The notes: generated from the letters alone by a model not told the origin. Positions 26,546-35,287 are shown, counted from the stretch's first letter. The stretch: DNA of 64,000 nucleotides from Acidobacteriaceae bacterium (GCA_025462735.1 JAOAPC010000022.1:1-64000), one strand, 5' to 3'. Translations and numbers: made by a program.

Positions 26546-27985
26546 ATGATTTCCAAACAACACATTCATTTAATTGGTATCTGCGGCACGGCCATGGCCT
26601 CTCTCGCCGGAATGCTTGCTGAACGCGGCTTCCGGGTGACTGGTTCCGATGCAGCGGCCTATCCGCCGATGTCTGATTTCCTTGATTCTCTCGGAATACA
26701 GGTTTCGCAGCCATTTGCGGCGGAGAACTTAAAGCCCACTCCGGATCTAGTGGTCATCGGCAATGCCATCTCCCGCGGCAACGTGGAACTAGAGTATGTG
26801 CTCGACCAGCGCATTCCGTTCTGTTCGCTTCCGCAGCTACTGCACGATGAATTTCTGCGCGGCAAAGAAGTCCTGGTGGTCGCCGGCACCCATGGCAAAA
26901 CAACCACAACGTCGATGCTTTCCTGGATCTTTGAGTGCGCGGGAACTCGTCCTTCTTTCTTGATCGGCGGAATCGCAGAAAATTTCGGCCGCAGTTTCCA
27001 GCTTGGAGACGGCAAATACTTCATCCTGGAAGGCGACGAATACGACACTGCGTTCTTCGATAAAGGTCCTAAATTCTTGCACTATTTTCCCGACGCGGTC
27101 ATCCTGACGTCGGTCGAATTCGATCACGCAGATATTTATAAGGACCTCGATGCGGTTGAGACTTCGTTCAAGCGTCTCGTGAATCTCGTCCCGCGACGCG
27201 GACGCATTATCGCCTTCGATTCCGGCGACAGCATCGAGCACTCGCTTGCGAAGGCTTTTTGTCGCGTGGAGCGCTATGGATCTACGGACAACACAACATG
27301 GCGGATCGCAGATTTGAAGCTGGAAACCGATCGCACTACTTGGTCGGTCTTGCAAAACGGAAAACCCTGGGCGGAGTTTGAGTTTCCTCTGGCTGGCGAA
27401 TACAACGTCTGGAACGCCACGGCGGCGGCGGGAATGGCTGCGAATTACGGGATTCCGGTAGACGTTATTGCCAGCGCACTTAAAAAGTTCCAAAGCGTTA
27501 AGCGCCGCCTCGAAGTAAAAGCTGAGGTCAACGGCATCACGATTATCGACGATTTCGCACACCATCCCACCGCGATTGCAGTCACCTTGAACGCTCTGCG
27601 GGCGCGTTATCGCGGCAGGCGCTTGTGGGCGATCCTCGAACCTCGCTCAAACACACTTCGTCGCAACATATTTCAACAAGATCTGGCACAGAGTCTGGCC
27701 ATCGCTGACGAAATTGTGATTGCCAACGTCTTCAGATCCGAATCCATTCCGGAGGCCGAGCGCCTCGACATTGCAGCCGTCGCCACGCACATAGAAAAAC
27801 ACGGCCATCGCGCCCGTGTCATCGCCGACGTGGAGGCCATCGTGCGCATAACCGCGCCCGAGATGCGCTCCGGCGACGTAGTTGCGATTCTCTCCAATGG
27901 CGGATTCGGTCAAATCTATGAGAAATTGCCGCAGCAATTACAGTCACTAGACGCCGCGAATCCAGTTGCGGCTAGCCGGAAATGA
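26546..27985 (+). CDS. mpl: UDP-MurNAc:tripeptide ligase
   Basis: Mpl joins recycled L-Ala-D-Glu-DAP tripeptide to UDP-MurNAc. It is a Mur-ligase: an N-terminal Rossmann region HIHLIGICGTAMASLAGML, the P-loop VAGTHGKTTTTSM near residue 115, EGDEYDTAFFDKGPKF (an Mpl-type signature), and FAHHPTAI with LEPRSNTLRRN in the C-terminal domain. The EYDTAFFD run and the lack of a MurC-type uridine loop separate it from MurC. Together with the S66 peptidase it makes a complete tripeptide recycling step. It overlaps the M61 gene by 4 bases. Confidence 0.95.
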   Translation: MISKQHIHLIGICGTAMASLAGMLAERGFRVTGSDAAAYPPMSDFLDSLGIQVSQPFAAENLKPTPDLVVIGNAISRGNVELEYVLDQRIPFCSLPQLLHDEFLRGKEVLVVAGTHGKTTTTSMLSWIFECAGTRPSFLIGGIAENFGRSFQLGDGKYFILEGDEYDTAFFDKGPKFLHYFPDAVILTSVEFDHADIYKDLDAVETSFKRLVNLVPRRGRIIAFDSGDSIEHSLAKAFCRVERYGSTDNTTWRIADLKLETDRTTWSVLQNGKPWAEFEFPLAGEYNVWNATAAAGMAANYGIPVDVIASALKKFQSVKRRLEVKAEVNGITIIDDFAHHPTAIAVTLNALRARYRGRRLWAILEPRSNTLRRNIFQQDLAQSLAIADEIVIANVFRSESIPEAERLDIAAVATHIEKHGHRARVIADVEAIVRITAPEMRSGDVVAILSNGGFGQIYEKLPQQLQSLDAANPVAASRK

Positions 27986-29826
27986 GCTTCCGGCAAAAGC
28001 GTTTTCACCTTGCCACTTTCGCGGCAAGGCTCCTCATCATTATTTCTCATCCTTCGTTCGGCGCCGATCACATTCACTACATCGTATCGCTGGCGCATCC
28101 AGAGAAGCATCTGATTCTGGTCACTGTCGAAATTCCTCCCGGACAAAACACACGCGAACTTCAATTGCCGGTGTGGAATGCCCTCTACCAGGTGCGTGAT
28201 TTCTCACAGTACATGAACTGGATTCGCGCCGACTCTGGCGGCAACGCACTGGTGCTGACGCAACTTAACAAGAGCCGTTGGAAGACGACTGGGACAGAAA
28301 ACGGCGCTCGGGTTCAGTATGAACTGTTCGCTGACAATCCCGGCCCCTACGGCGCGCAATCCAATTCTCATCATGCTTTCTTCAATCTCGCGGAGATTCT
28401 TTGCTATATCGAAGGCGAGCGCGGCAGTCCTGCCAACGTCGAATTTCGCGACGTGCCCGGGGGATGGAAGATTGCTACCCCGTTACCGCAGCAGGGAACC
28501 GGGTTTTCGGCGATCAACTACGACCAGTTAGTGGACTCGCCTATCGAAATCGGGACCTTCGATGAGCGCGACTTCAGTGCAGCCTGCGGAAAATATCGCG
28601 TGGTTGTCGATGCAGTTGACGCCCAGGCCATTCTGAACAAGATCATTCCGCCCATTCAACGCATTGTTTCCGCAGAGACTAGCTGGATGAATGATTGCCC
28701 GTTTCACAGCTATCTGTTTATCTACCATTTCGCTGAATCGTCCGGCGGTGGCGGGATGGAACACGCATACAGCACGGCCATCTCTTTGCCCCGCCAAGAC
28801 CTGGCGGAACGTTTTGACCAGTTCCTCAGCACGACTGCGCACGAGTTTTTTCATCTCTGGAACGTAAAACGGATCCGCCCGCAGTCGCTCGAGCCGGTTG
28901 ACTACACAAAAGAGAACTACACACCCGCGCTCTGGTTCAGCGAAGGCGTAGACAGCACCGTGGCCGAATATATTCTGGTTCGCGCAGGATTGCTCGACGA
29001 GCAGCACTATCTCAATCATCTCGGACAAGAAATTACCGAGCTCGAAAACCGCCCCGCCCACCTTACGCAGTCGGCGGAACATTCGAGTCTCGACGCGTGG
29101 CTGGAAAAATATCCTCATTACAATCTTCCATCGCGAAGTATTTCGTACTACAACAAAGGCGAGTTGCTCGGAGTCCTGCTCGATTTGAAAATGCGCGATG
29201 CAACTGACGATCGCCTGTCACTGCAAGATTTGTTTCGCTGGATGAACGATCACTACGCCAAGCAAGGGAAGTTTTTCCCTGATTCAGAGGGTGTTCGGCA
29301 GGCGGCCGAAAATCTGTCGCATGCGAACTTTAGCGAATTCTTGCGAAAATATGTCAGCGGCGTAGATGAGGTCCCATGGGACATTTTCTTCAGCCGCGTC
29401 GGCGTGCGTGTGAGCAGTACGGAGGTCACGTTTGCTGATTCCGGATTTCAAGCGGCGCAGGCGTTCGATCAGCCGCCCACGGTTGTGCAAATAGAACCCG
29501 ATAGCGAGGCGGACAACGCCGGATTGAAACCCGGCGACGTGATTATGCAGATAAATCGCCAGCGCGCCGGACACGACTTTGAGACAACAATCGCCGGTCT
29601 CGGTCCCGGAGCGTCGCTGCGCTTAGGCGTTCTTCGTGATGGCGTTCAGAAGGATTTTCAATGGACACTCGGCAGCCACAAGCAAAAAGTGTTTCGCCTT
29701 GAAGACGTGCGTGATATTACCGCTCAGCAAAAATCGCGGCGTGCAGCGTGGCTGTTCGGAGATGGCACCGCAAAGCAGAGCTCGTCAAATAGCAGCTCGT
29801 CACAGCTCAGCTCCTCACCACAATGA
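27982..29826 (+). CDS. M61-family aminopeptidase with PDZ domain
   Basis: An N-terminal signal-like helix (LATFAARLLIIISHPSFG) precedes the beta-rich M61 N-domain. The zinc motif THEFFHLWNVKRIRP lies near residue 290 with the downstream Glu in WFSEGVDSTVAEYI. A PDZ domain occupies about 470-570 (EADNAGLKPGDVIMQINR). The last 20 residues are almost all Ser. M61 enzymes are glycyl aminopeptidases; here the periplasm is the likely place. It is translationally coupled with mpl and plsC by 4-bp overlaps at both ends, so it belongs to the envelope operon. Confidence 0.92.
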   Translation: MSFRQKRFHLATFAARLLIIISHPSFGADHIHYIVSLAHPEKHLILVTVEIPPGQNTRELQLPVWNALYQVRDFSQYMNWIRADSGGNALVLTQLNKSRWKTTGTENGARVQYELFADNPGPYGAQSNSHHAFFNLAEILCYIEGERGSPANVEFRDVPGGWKIATPLPQQGTGFSAINYDQLVDSPIEIGTFDERDFSAACGKYRVVVDAVDAQAILNKIIPPIQRIVSAETSWMNDCPFHSYLFIYHFAESSGGGGMEHAYSTAISLPRQDLAERFDQFLSTTAHEFFHLWNVKRIRPQSLEPVDYTKENYTPALWFSEGVDSTVAEYILVRAGLLDEQHYLNHLGQEITELENRPAHLTQSAEHSSLDAWLEKYPHYNLPSRSISYYNKGELLGVLLDLKMRDATDDRLSLQDLFRWMNDHYAKQGKFFPDSEGVRQAAENLSHANFSEFLRKYVSGVDEVPWDIFFSRVGVRVSSTEVTFADSGFQAAQAFDQPPTVVQIEPDSEADNAGLKPGDVIMQINRQRAGHDFETTIAGLGPGASLRLGVLRDGVQKDFQWTLGSHKQKVFRLEDVRDITAQQKSRRAAWLFGDGTAKQSSSNSSSSQLSSSPQ

Positions 29827-30530
29827 TCCGAACCATTCTCATGCTCAGCTTTTGGGCGATCTTCCTGCCGGTTGCCGCTCTCTTCTATTTCCCCTGGGTA
29901 TTTATCACCGGCGACGTCCTGCCACTTTATCGAGTGGCGATGTTTGGAGCGCGCACTGGAGTGCGAATTGCCGGAGTCCGAGCACGCGCCTTCGGATTAG
30001 AACACTTGGACCGGTCGCGAACTTACGTGTTCATGTCGAATCACGTTTCCAATATCGACCCGCCGTTGCTCATCCCCCTGCTTCCGGGTCGCACTTCGGT
30101 TCTAGTTAAGAAAGAGCTGTTCAAAGTTCCGATCTTGGGCCGAGCCATGCGCATGGGGTCGCTAGTACCAGTGGATCGCGGCAATCGCGATGCTGGAATC
30201 GCCGCCGTTCGCGACGCGGCCGACGTAGTCAAGCAGGGAATTCACATGACGATTTACGTCGAAGGCCATCGCTCTTTTGACGGCAAACTCTTGCCGTTTA
30301 AGAAGGGGCCGTTTTATTTAGCTGAAGAATGCAACATACCGGTTGTCCCGGTAACTATTTCTGGCACGCATGAGGCCATGCCCAAAGGACGCTTCTCCAT
30401 TAAGCCTGGTGTTGTGACCGTAACTTTCCACCCAGCCATTGAGCCTGCCAATTTCGGTACACGCGAGGACCTGACGGAAAAAGTTCGCGCCGCCATCAAC
30501 AGCGCGCTGCCGGAAGAGTACCGCAACTAA
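29823..30530 (+). CDS. plsC: 1-acylglycerol-3-phosphate acyltransferase
   Basis: The enzyme acylates lysophosphatidic acid at sn-2 at the inner membrane. An N-terminal membrane helix (ILMLSFWAIFLPVAALFYFPW) is followed by the catalytic NHVSNID (the NHxxxxD motif), a second motif near RAMRMGSLVPVDRGN, and VEGHRSFDGKLLPFKKG, where the usual EGTRS Thr is His. PVVPVTISGTHEAMP forms the last motif. The length of 235 is normal. It ends the envelope operon. Confidence 0.92.
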   Translation: MIRTILMLSFWAIFLPVAALFYFPWVFITGDVLPLYRVAMFGARTGVRIAGVRARAFGLEHLDRSRTYVFMSNHVSNIDPPLLIPLLPGRTSVLVKKELFKVPILGRAMRMGSLVPVDRGNRDAGIAAVRDAADVVKQGIHMTIYVEGHRSFDGKLLPFKKGPFYLAEECNIPVVPVTISGTHEAMPKGRFSIKPGVVTVTFHPAIEPANFGTREDLTEKVRAAINSALPEEYRN

Positions 30531-30565
30531 TTTTCGCTGCTCTCGGTCTCCAATTACTATCAGTC

Positions 30566-30626
30566 TGTCATCCTGAGCGGAGCAGGAAAATTTGCGATGC
30601 GAATTTCTTGCGGAGTCGAAGGACCT
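30566..30626. repeat. TCATCCTGAGC...GGAGTCGAAGGACC interspersed repeat
   Basis: This copy runs from TGTCATCCTGAGCGGAGCAG to TGCGGAGTCGAAGGACCT. A second copy is at 31252-31310 and an inverted, partial one at 31418-31470. The interior forms a small hairpin (AATTTGCGATGCGAATTT). Confidence 0.75.
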
Positions 30627-30658
30627 ATGAACTTGTTTGGAAGAACTCTAGACCCGGA

Positions 30659-31129
30659 TCAGGCGACCTGCTCGGCATTCTCACCACACGCCGCAAATAC
30701 TCCCTCGAAATTAACGAAGAAACACCGCACTTCGACATCCGGAAACTTCTCCTTAATCAGCTGAGCGGCACGCTGCAATTCTGTTTTGTGATGTGCCGAT
30801 TCCTTTTCCCGGTCTCCACCGAATGCTGCCAGTCCGCCATAGGTCGCGCAATCAGAATGACTCATCAAAAAAACACGCGGCGTTTGATGTAACAAGATCG
30901 ACATCCGCACCTGCTCCAGAATAAAGTCGCGTTCAAAATCATTGCGTGGCGATGCAAGTGTCTTGGCACCGCCTGCGACAACAATCATGTCTGGACGCAG
31001 TATTTCTCGCCGCTGCAGAAACTTGTTTACTGCGAGCCGAATGCGTTGATCGAAGCAGCAGAGCACCGCCGCATCGGCGGTGTATGGGTCGGGCGGGGAA
31101 TCGAAGTGAAAGGCCTTTTGCATTTGCAT
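30659..31129 (-). CDS. Beta-carbonic-anhydrase-like zinc protein
   Basis: The 156-residue product has the beta-carbonic anhydrase zinc-ligand pattern: a Cys-x-Asp-x-Arg motif (CCFDQRIR) near residue 25 and a His-x-x-Cys motif (SHSDCATYGG) near residue 95. The strand MIVVAGGAKTLASP resembles the family's second strand region. It is shorter than classical members (about 200), so activity is uncertain. It may hydrate CO2 or be a non-catalytic relative. It stands alone between repeats. Confidence 0.7.
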   Translation of the reverse strand: MQMQKAFHFDSPPDPYTADAAVLCCFDQRIRLAVNKFLQRREILRPDMIVVAGGAKTLASPRNDFERDFILEQVRMSILLHQTPRVFLMSHSDCATYGGLAAFGGDREKESAHHKTELQRAAQLIKEKFPDVEVRCFFVNFEGVFAACGENAEQVA

Positions 31130-31470
31130 AAGATCGGATCGCGTTCCATGTTACCAAACAGAATGCGCGTTGCTCGCGGGTTGGGCACCTCATTCTGGAT
31201 GCGCTACTCTGTCATCACGAGCGGCGTAGGAATGTTGCCCTTACCCTACCCTGTCATCCTGAGCGCAGCAGGAAGTTCGTGAAGCGAACTTTCTGCGGAG
31301 TCGAAGGACCTTGTGCTCGTCTGCACAATTGCGAACGTTTCCAGGCATTCCAAAAAGTAATCCGGTTACGTCTGGAGAACGCCTCGCATCGTCTCCTGAG
31401 ATCAACGGCAGTGCAGAGGTCCTTCGACTGTGTGAGTTCATTCGCCGAGCGAATGAACTTCACTCTGCCC
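31130..31470. repeat. Repeat-rich intergenic stretch
   Basis: It holds a CTGTCATCACGAGCGGCGTAGG fragment, a complete TCATCCTGAGC...TCGAAGGACC copy at 31252-31310 with the hairpin AAGTTCGTGAAGCGAACTT, and an inverted GGTCCTTCGACT copy from 31418 with the hairpin GTTCATTCGCCGAGCGAATGAAC. No gene is visible. Confidence 0.7.
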
Positions 31471-32127
31471 TCACGCGTGCTTGCTCTTCATCTCCGCCAA
31501 CAACTGCTCAATCCGGTCTTCCTTCTCGATTGCAATAAGCCGGTCCTCGACGTCGTCGTCGCCGAGCTCAGACTTCGCCTGACTGACTGCTTCATTGTGA
31601 GCGACTTTGCGCTTCATGCGGTCAAAGGCAGCGCTCTTTGAACCGTCGCCAATTGCGGTCCGCGCGTCATGCGCTTTGCCAACCGCTCGTGCCCGCCGGT
31701 GCTGCGCAATCAGCAGATCAGATTTAGCATGGGCCTCGTCAAGCTTCTGCTCCAGCTTGCGCAATGCGGTCTTGAGATTCTCCACCTGCGCCTTCTGATC
31801 CCCAACCTGTTGTGAGAAGTTTGCGGACAGCTCGCGATAACTCTCCACCCGATGCAGCGCCGCCCGTGCCAGGTCGTCTTCTTTCTTGCTGACCGCGAGC
31901 TCAGCCTTGCGAGTCCATTCACTGACCTTCTCTTCATTTTCTTTCTGCTTCTTTGCCAGCAAGTGCTGGTCGGCGATGGCGATTGCAACTTGCGTCTTCA
32001 CCTGCAGAAGCTGGTTTTGCATGTCGAGGATGACCTGCTTGATCATCTTCTCCGGATCTTCGGCTTTGTCGATAAGATCATTGAGGTTCGCGCGGACTAG
32101 AGTTGAAACCCGTTCGAGTAGTGCCAT
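31471..32127 (-). CDS. pspA: PspA/IM30 family membrane-stress protein
   Basis: PspA proteins assemble into rods or patches on the inner membrane face and protect against leakage. The 218-residue product is almost entirely coiled coil after the amphipathic start MALLERVSTLVRANLNDLIDKAEDPEKM, the family's helix 0 and hinge. An AAGGAG site precedes the ATG. It is the last gene of a minus-strand cluster with a glycine-zipper protein, flotillin, NfeD and an XRE regulator, which fits a membrane-integrity module. No PspF-like activator or PspBC is near. Confidence 0.93.
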   Translation of the reverse strand: MALLERVSTLVRANLNDLIDKAEDPEKMIKQVILDMQNQLLQVKTQVAIAIADQHLLAKKQKENEEKVSEWTRKAELAVSKKEDDLARAALHRVESYRELSANFSQQVGDQKAQVENLKTALRKLEQKLDEAHAKSDLLIAQHRRARAVGKAHDARTAIGDGSKSAAFDRMKRKVAHNEAVSQAKSELGDDDVEDRLIAIEKEDRIEQLLAEMKSKHA

Positions 32128-32141
32128 GATGAACTCCTTTC

Positions 32142-32229
32142 GTTAGCTGTCGGCCGTCAGTTGTCAGCCATCAGCCCTTAGAAAAAACCTGGGGTGCCCA
32201 CTTCTCGCCGCTATTGCGAGAAGTGGGAA
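32142..32229. repeat. Two interspersed repeats between pspA and the small membrane gene
   Basis: A CGTCAGTTGTCAGCCATCAGCC run (32142-32180) is followed by GGGGTGCCCACTTCTCGCC with its inverted half GCGAGAAGTGGG (32191-32229). The first type recurs at 45541, the second at 32461 and 48061. Confidence 0.6.
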
Positions 32230-32246
32230 GACCCTGACCACGTTTG

Positions 32247-32450
32247 TCATTCCATACCGAGTGGACGCATCGGGCCCGGTGAGGATTCCTTTTTTCCCTT
32301 CGACATTGCCGCCCCAATGGCGACACCGATTGCGATTCCGACTCCGAGCCATGCGCTTCCGCTGCCGATGGCGACCGCGAGTGCAGCTCCAATTCCCGCT
32401 CCAAGGGCAATTCCTAATCCGATTTGCATCGATGGTCGTCTCATCGTCAT
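32247..32450 (-). CDS. Small glycine-zipper membrane protein
   Basis: A 67-residue protein with one or two Gly/Ala-rich membrane helices (IGLGIALGAGIGAALAVAIG and WLGVGIAIGVAIGAAM) and a lysine-rich tail. The regular Gly spacing is a glycine-zipper pattern, typical of small helix-packing membrane proteins. It sits between flotillin and pspA in the same orientation and probably belongs to the module. Its function is unknown to me. Confidence 0.65.
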   Translation of the reverse strand: MTMRRPSMQIGLGIALGAGIGAALAVAIGSGSAWLGVGIAIGVAIGAAMSKGKKESSPGPMRPLGME

Positions 32451-32460
32451 TCCTCGTCAC

Positions 32461-32501
32461 CGTGGGTGCCCCACCCTTCTCCGTCTTTGGAGAGGGTGGG
32501 G
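32461..32501. repeat. GGTGCCCCACCCTTCTCC palindromic repeat
   Basis: The arms CCCCACCCTTCTCC and GGAGAGGGTGGGG pair with one bulge around a GTCTTT loop. It lies immediately beyond the flotillin stop and could act as a terminator, though no T tract follows on the minus strand. Confidence 0.65.
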
Positions 32502-32511
32502 AATTTGACCT

Positions 32512-33962
32512 TCACCTCTTGCCTCCATTTGCTGGCGGCAACACATCTGGCCTGGGCGCCTTATCGCCGATGCCGCGTACTTTGGTGAGCAGTTCGGTCA
32601 TACTCATCCCTGACAATGACTCGAACAACGCCGGAACCTGTGCCGCCATTTTGGCGAAGTCGCCAGTGATCTTGTTCATCCCCGTGGCATCACCATTGCC
32701 GGTCGAGACCACCGTGATCTTGTCCACGTTGGCCAGCGGAGCAGCCATCGCCCTCACCACTTCCGGCAAGCTGGTGAGCAGCTTGTCGTAGATTGCGGCC
32801 TGGTTATACTCCTGGTAAGCCTCAGCTTTTACGTTCATGGCGCGGGCTTCGGCGTCACCTTTCTTGAAGATGATTTCCGATTCCGCTTCGCCCTGGGCGC
32901 GAATCGAAGAGGCGTGTCCTTCGGCTTCCGCGATCAGCCTTTGCTTCTCGGCAGCAGCCAGAGTCTCAATCCGCTGACGCTCGATCTCGGCGCCCTTCAG
33001 CACGGTCGCAATTAGTTCTTTTTCGCGGCGATTGATTTCCGCCTCCTGAACTTTGATCTGCTGTTCTTTTTCAACTTGCTGTACCTTCACCTGCTCAGCG
33101 ATAACCTGCTGCTGCATGATGTTGGTCTGAATGTCGTACGCTTTGTCCGCCTGCGCCTGCTGTCGTTTGGTGACTTCGACATATTGCGCTCGCTTGACTT
33201 CAAGATCGCGCTGCGCCTCAGCCTGTTTTGCCAATGACAGAGTTTCCGCGAGCACGCGTTCCTGGTCCGCCTGGGCCTTAGCTACAGCAGCTTCTCGCGT
33301 GGCCAGAGCTCGCCGGATGGCGGTGTCGCGATCAGCCTCAGCCGTCGCCACATCGGCATCGCGCTTGATGCGAGCCACATCTGGCTTGCCCATGTTGATG
33401 ATGTACTCATTCTTGTCGCGAACTCCTTGATGGTGAATGAAATGACTTCGAGCCCCATCTTGTTCATGTCGTCGGCGCAGGTGGAGCGCATGCGGTCGCC
33501 GACCATTTCCGGCTGCTTCACAATTTCTTCCACCGTGAGCTGGCCGATAATGCCGCGCAGGTGGCCTTCCATCACCAGCTTGATCAAGCCTTCGCGTTCC
33601 TGGTCGGACTTGGTCAGGAACTGCTCCGAGGCGGTCCAGATCGATTCGGTATCAGACTTCACTTTGATCTGCGCCACCGCCTCGACCGTAACGGCCACGC
33701 CCTGTTTGGTGTAAAGGTCCTGCTGCGGCGCCACGTCGAACGACATCAGTTCGAGAGACAACTCGTGACAGTTTTCCATCATGGGGAACACGATCGTTCC
33801 CCGTCCCACAACAACTCTCTTCGCGCGGAATCCGTAAACAATCAGCGCTTCATGCGGACCCGCCTTTCGATATAGACGCGCCAGCAAACTCATCAGGAAT
33901 GCGAGAACCAGAAGCCCTGACCCAATGACAATCCAAACCTCTGTTGACAATCCGAAATACAT
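32512..33962 (-). pseudogene. Flotillin-like SPFH protein with one frameshift
   Basis: Two frames join into one flotillin. The first encodes a membrane helix (VWIVIGSGLLVLAFLMSLL), the SPFH domain and VISFTIKE. The second continues with DVARIKRDADVATAEADRDT, the long Ala/Glu/Lys coiled coil and a flotillin C-terminus (LPEVVRAMAAPLANVDKITV). The break at about 33422-33427 fits loss of one G in AAGGAG(G)TTCGCGAC, which would restore K-E-V-R-D-K-N-E-Y. The ATG at 33962 has an AGGAGGGG site. Flotillins organise ordered membrane domains. It may be truly inactive or a sequencing error. NfeD lies upstream, the usual partner. Confidence 0.88.
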
Positions 33963-33984
33963 AACCCCTCCTCTGTGCAACGCG

Positions 33985-34055
33985 AGAAATCATCAACCAC
34001 CAAAAACACGAAGATTCAAAACGAGAAACCAGCTTCGCGTGCTTCGTGGTTGCGA
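33985..34055. repeat. Weak CTTCGTGGTTG-type repeat
   Basis: The nfeD-flotillin spacer has ATCAACCACCAAAAACACGAAG and, inverted, GCGTGCTTCGTGGTTGCGAG. It is a diverged copy of the family seen at 12641. Confidence 0.45.
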
Positions 34056-34104
34056 GTTATGCGATCCAAATCGCGATCAGTTACGGGCCGCCCAACTGTG
34101 GTCG

Positions 34105-34758
34105 TCATGGCCGGCTCCCGTCTGTTTCGTTTACTGACTCGCCGAACTCGCTCTCTTCTCCCGCCAACTCCGACCATGGGCGCACATAAGCAATACCTCG
34201 CTCGTAACGCGTCACCACAACTTCGGTTGTCTTTGGAATCACCGAGCCATCGTCTGCACGGGCGCCGCACACTCGGCGGGTCCCGGCTTGCGAGTAGATC
34301 AGCTCTCCGGTGCCGCCTTCGCGAATTGGCATAGAGAGCCGGCCGAGCACGCCGACCATTTCGTAGTCAGCGGGGTCGAGGGCTTCATCCGGAGAACTGA
34401 GAACGCGACTCAGAAAAAGATAAATAATGGCCGCGCCGCCGGTCCCGCTTAACAGCGAAATTCCCAGCGCTGCCCAAAACCAAACCGCAGAATGGCGGGT
34501 CAGCAAGAATCCTGTTCCGCCAAACCACGCCAGGAAAGCAGTCAGCGTGATCAAGTTGAAAGGAGAGACCTGACTGCCTGGCGCTCCGGCGTTCATTCCG
34601 TGAGTGGAATGTGCATGTCCTGCCGCGTGAAAATGAACCGCTGGCACGTGGCCGTGGAACTGCGGAATATGCAGATGCAGGCCGCCCGCCAGAAACATCA
34701 GGAGGCTCAGGAAGAACCCCACGACGAAACAAACCAGGTAGAAGTCCGCCCAGGTCAT
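34105..34758 (-). CDS. nfeD: NfeD-like membrane protein
   Basis: Helices at 5-25, about 75-95 and 100-120 anchor the protein. A His-rich loop (LHLHIPQFHGHVPAVHFHAAGHAHSTHG, quoted in part here as HLHIPQFHGH) lies between the first two helices and might bind metal. The C-terminal 90 residues (DYEMVGVLGRLSMPIREGGTGEL onwards) form the OB-like NfeD domain. NfeD proteins of the YuaF/YqiJ type are encoded with flotillins and interact with them, which matches this operon. The start overlaps the XRE gene by 4 bases. Confidence 0.88.
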   Translation of the reverse strand: MTWADFYLVCFVVGFFLSLLMFLAGGLHLHIPQFHGHVPAVHFHAAGHAHSTHGMNAGAPGSQVSPFNLITLTAFLAWFGGTGFLLTRHSAVWFWAALGISLLSGTGGAAIIYLFLSRVLSSPDEALDPADYEMVGVLGRLSMPIREGGTGELIYSQAGTRRVCGARADDGSVIPKTTEVVVTRYERGIAYVRPWSELAGEESEFGESVNETDGSRP

Positions 34759-35261
34759 AGCCGTCCTCCTTTTCTTGCGTGTGAGTTTGCCCCGGCCCGC
34801 GGATGTAGCGCTTCGAGCAGCCGGTCCGCGAGCCCCGGCGTGTCAAGAATTGCGCCAAGCAGCAGGAACGCCTTGCGCGTGTCTTTCTCCCGCGCCAGCT
34901 TGATGAAGATGTTGCAGAGCTCCGGGTCTCCAGCGAAGCGCTCAGAAGCATGTAGCAACCAAACATCCAGCCGGCCCTCGGTGGTGCGCAGGTCCGAAGT
35001 AAGTTCGGTGTGATAACCCTCGGGGTCATCCACCAAAAATCCCGGATGAACCTTAAAAAACTTCGCCAGCAGAGAACGAGAAGCCTGTGTCATATGCCGT
35101 CGCGACCCGCCTTCGATCTGCGAAATATAGGACTGGCTGATGCCCTTGCCCAGTTCCTTGCGGACTGCATTCACCACCTCCTGCTGCGTCATGGGCCGGT
35201 CGAGCCCGCGAAGTGATCCTTCGACCTCCCGCAGGTAGCGAATTTTCTCCGCAAGTCTCAT
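34755..35261 (-). CDS. XRE-family regulator of the membrane-stress module
   Basis: An N-terminal helix-turn-helix (MTQQEVVNAVRKELGKGISQSYISQIEGG) spans residues 24-55, then a helical tail without known motif. It is the first gene of the minus-strand run and overlaps nfeD by 4 bases, so it probably regulates the module. A perfect 16-bp palindrome overlaps its -10 region, suggesting autoregulation. The predicted transcription start lies only about 5 bases before the ATG, so its mRNA may be nearly leaderless. Confidence 0.85.
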   Translation of the reverse strand: MRLAEKIRYLREVEGSLRGLDRPMTQQEVVNAVRKELGKGISQSYISQIEGGSRRHMTQASRSLLAKFFKVHPGFLVDDPEGYHTELTSDLRTTEGRLDVWLLHASERFAGDPELCNIFIKLAREKDTRKAFLLLGAILDTPGLADRLLEALHPRAGANSHARKGGRL

Positions 35262-35271
35262 ATATCAATAC

Positions 35272-35287
35272 GCGATATTAATATCGC
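35272..35287. promoter_or_regulatory. Palindromic operator over the XRE promoter
   Basis: GCGATATTAATATCGC is a perfect 16-base palindrome. It covers the -10 area of the minus-strand promoter, a position suited to repression of the XRE gene by its own product. Confidence 0.6.

Noticed and set aside
26837-27565. 242-aa minus-strand frame over mpl
   Set aside because: Shadow of a gene whose motifs are complete.
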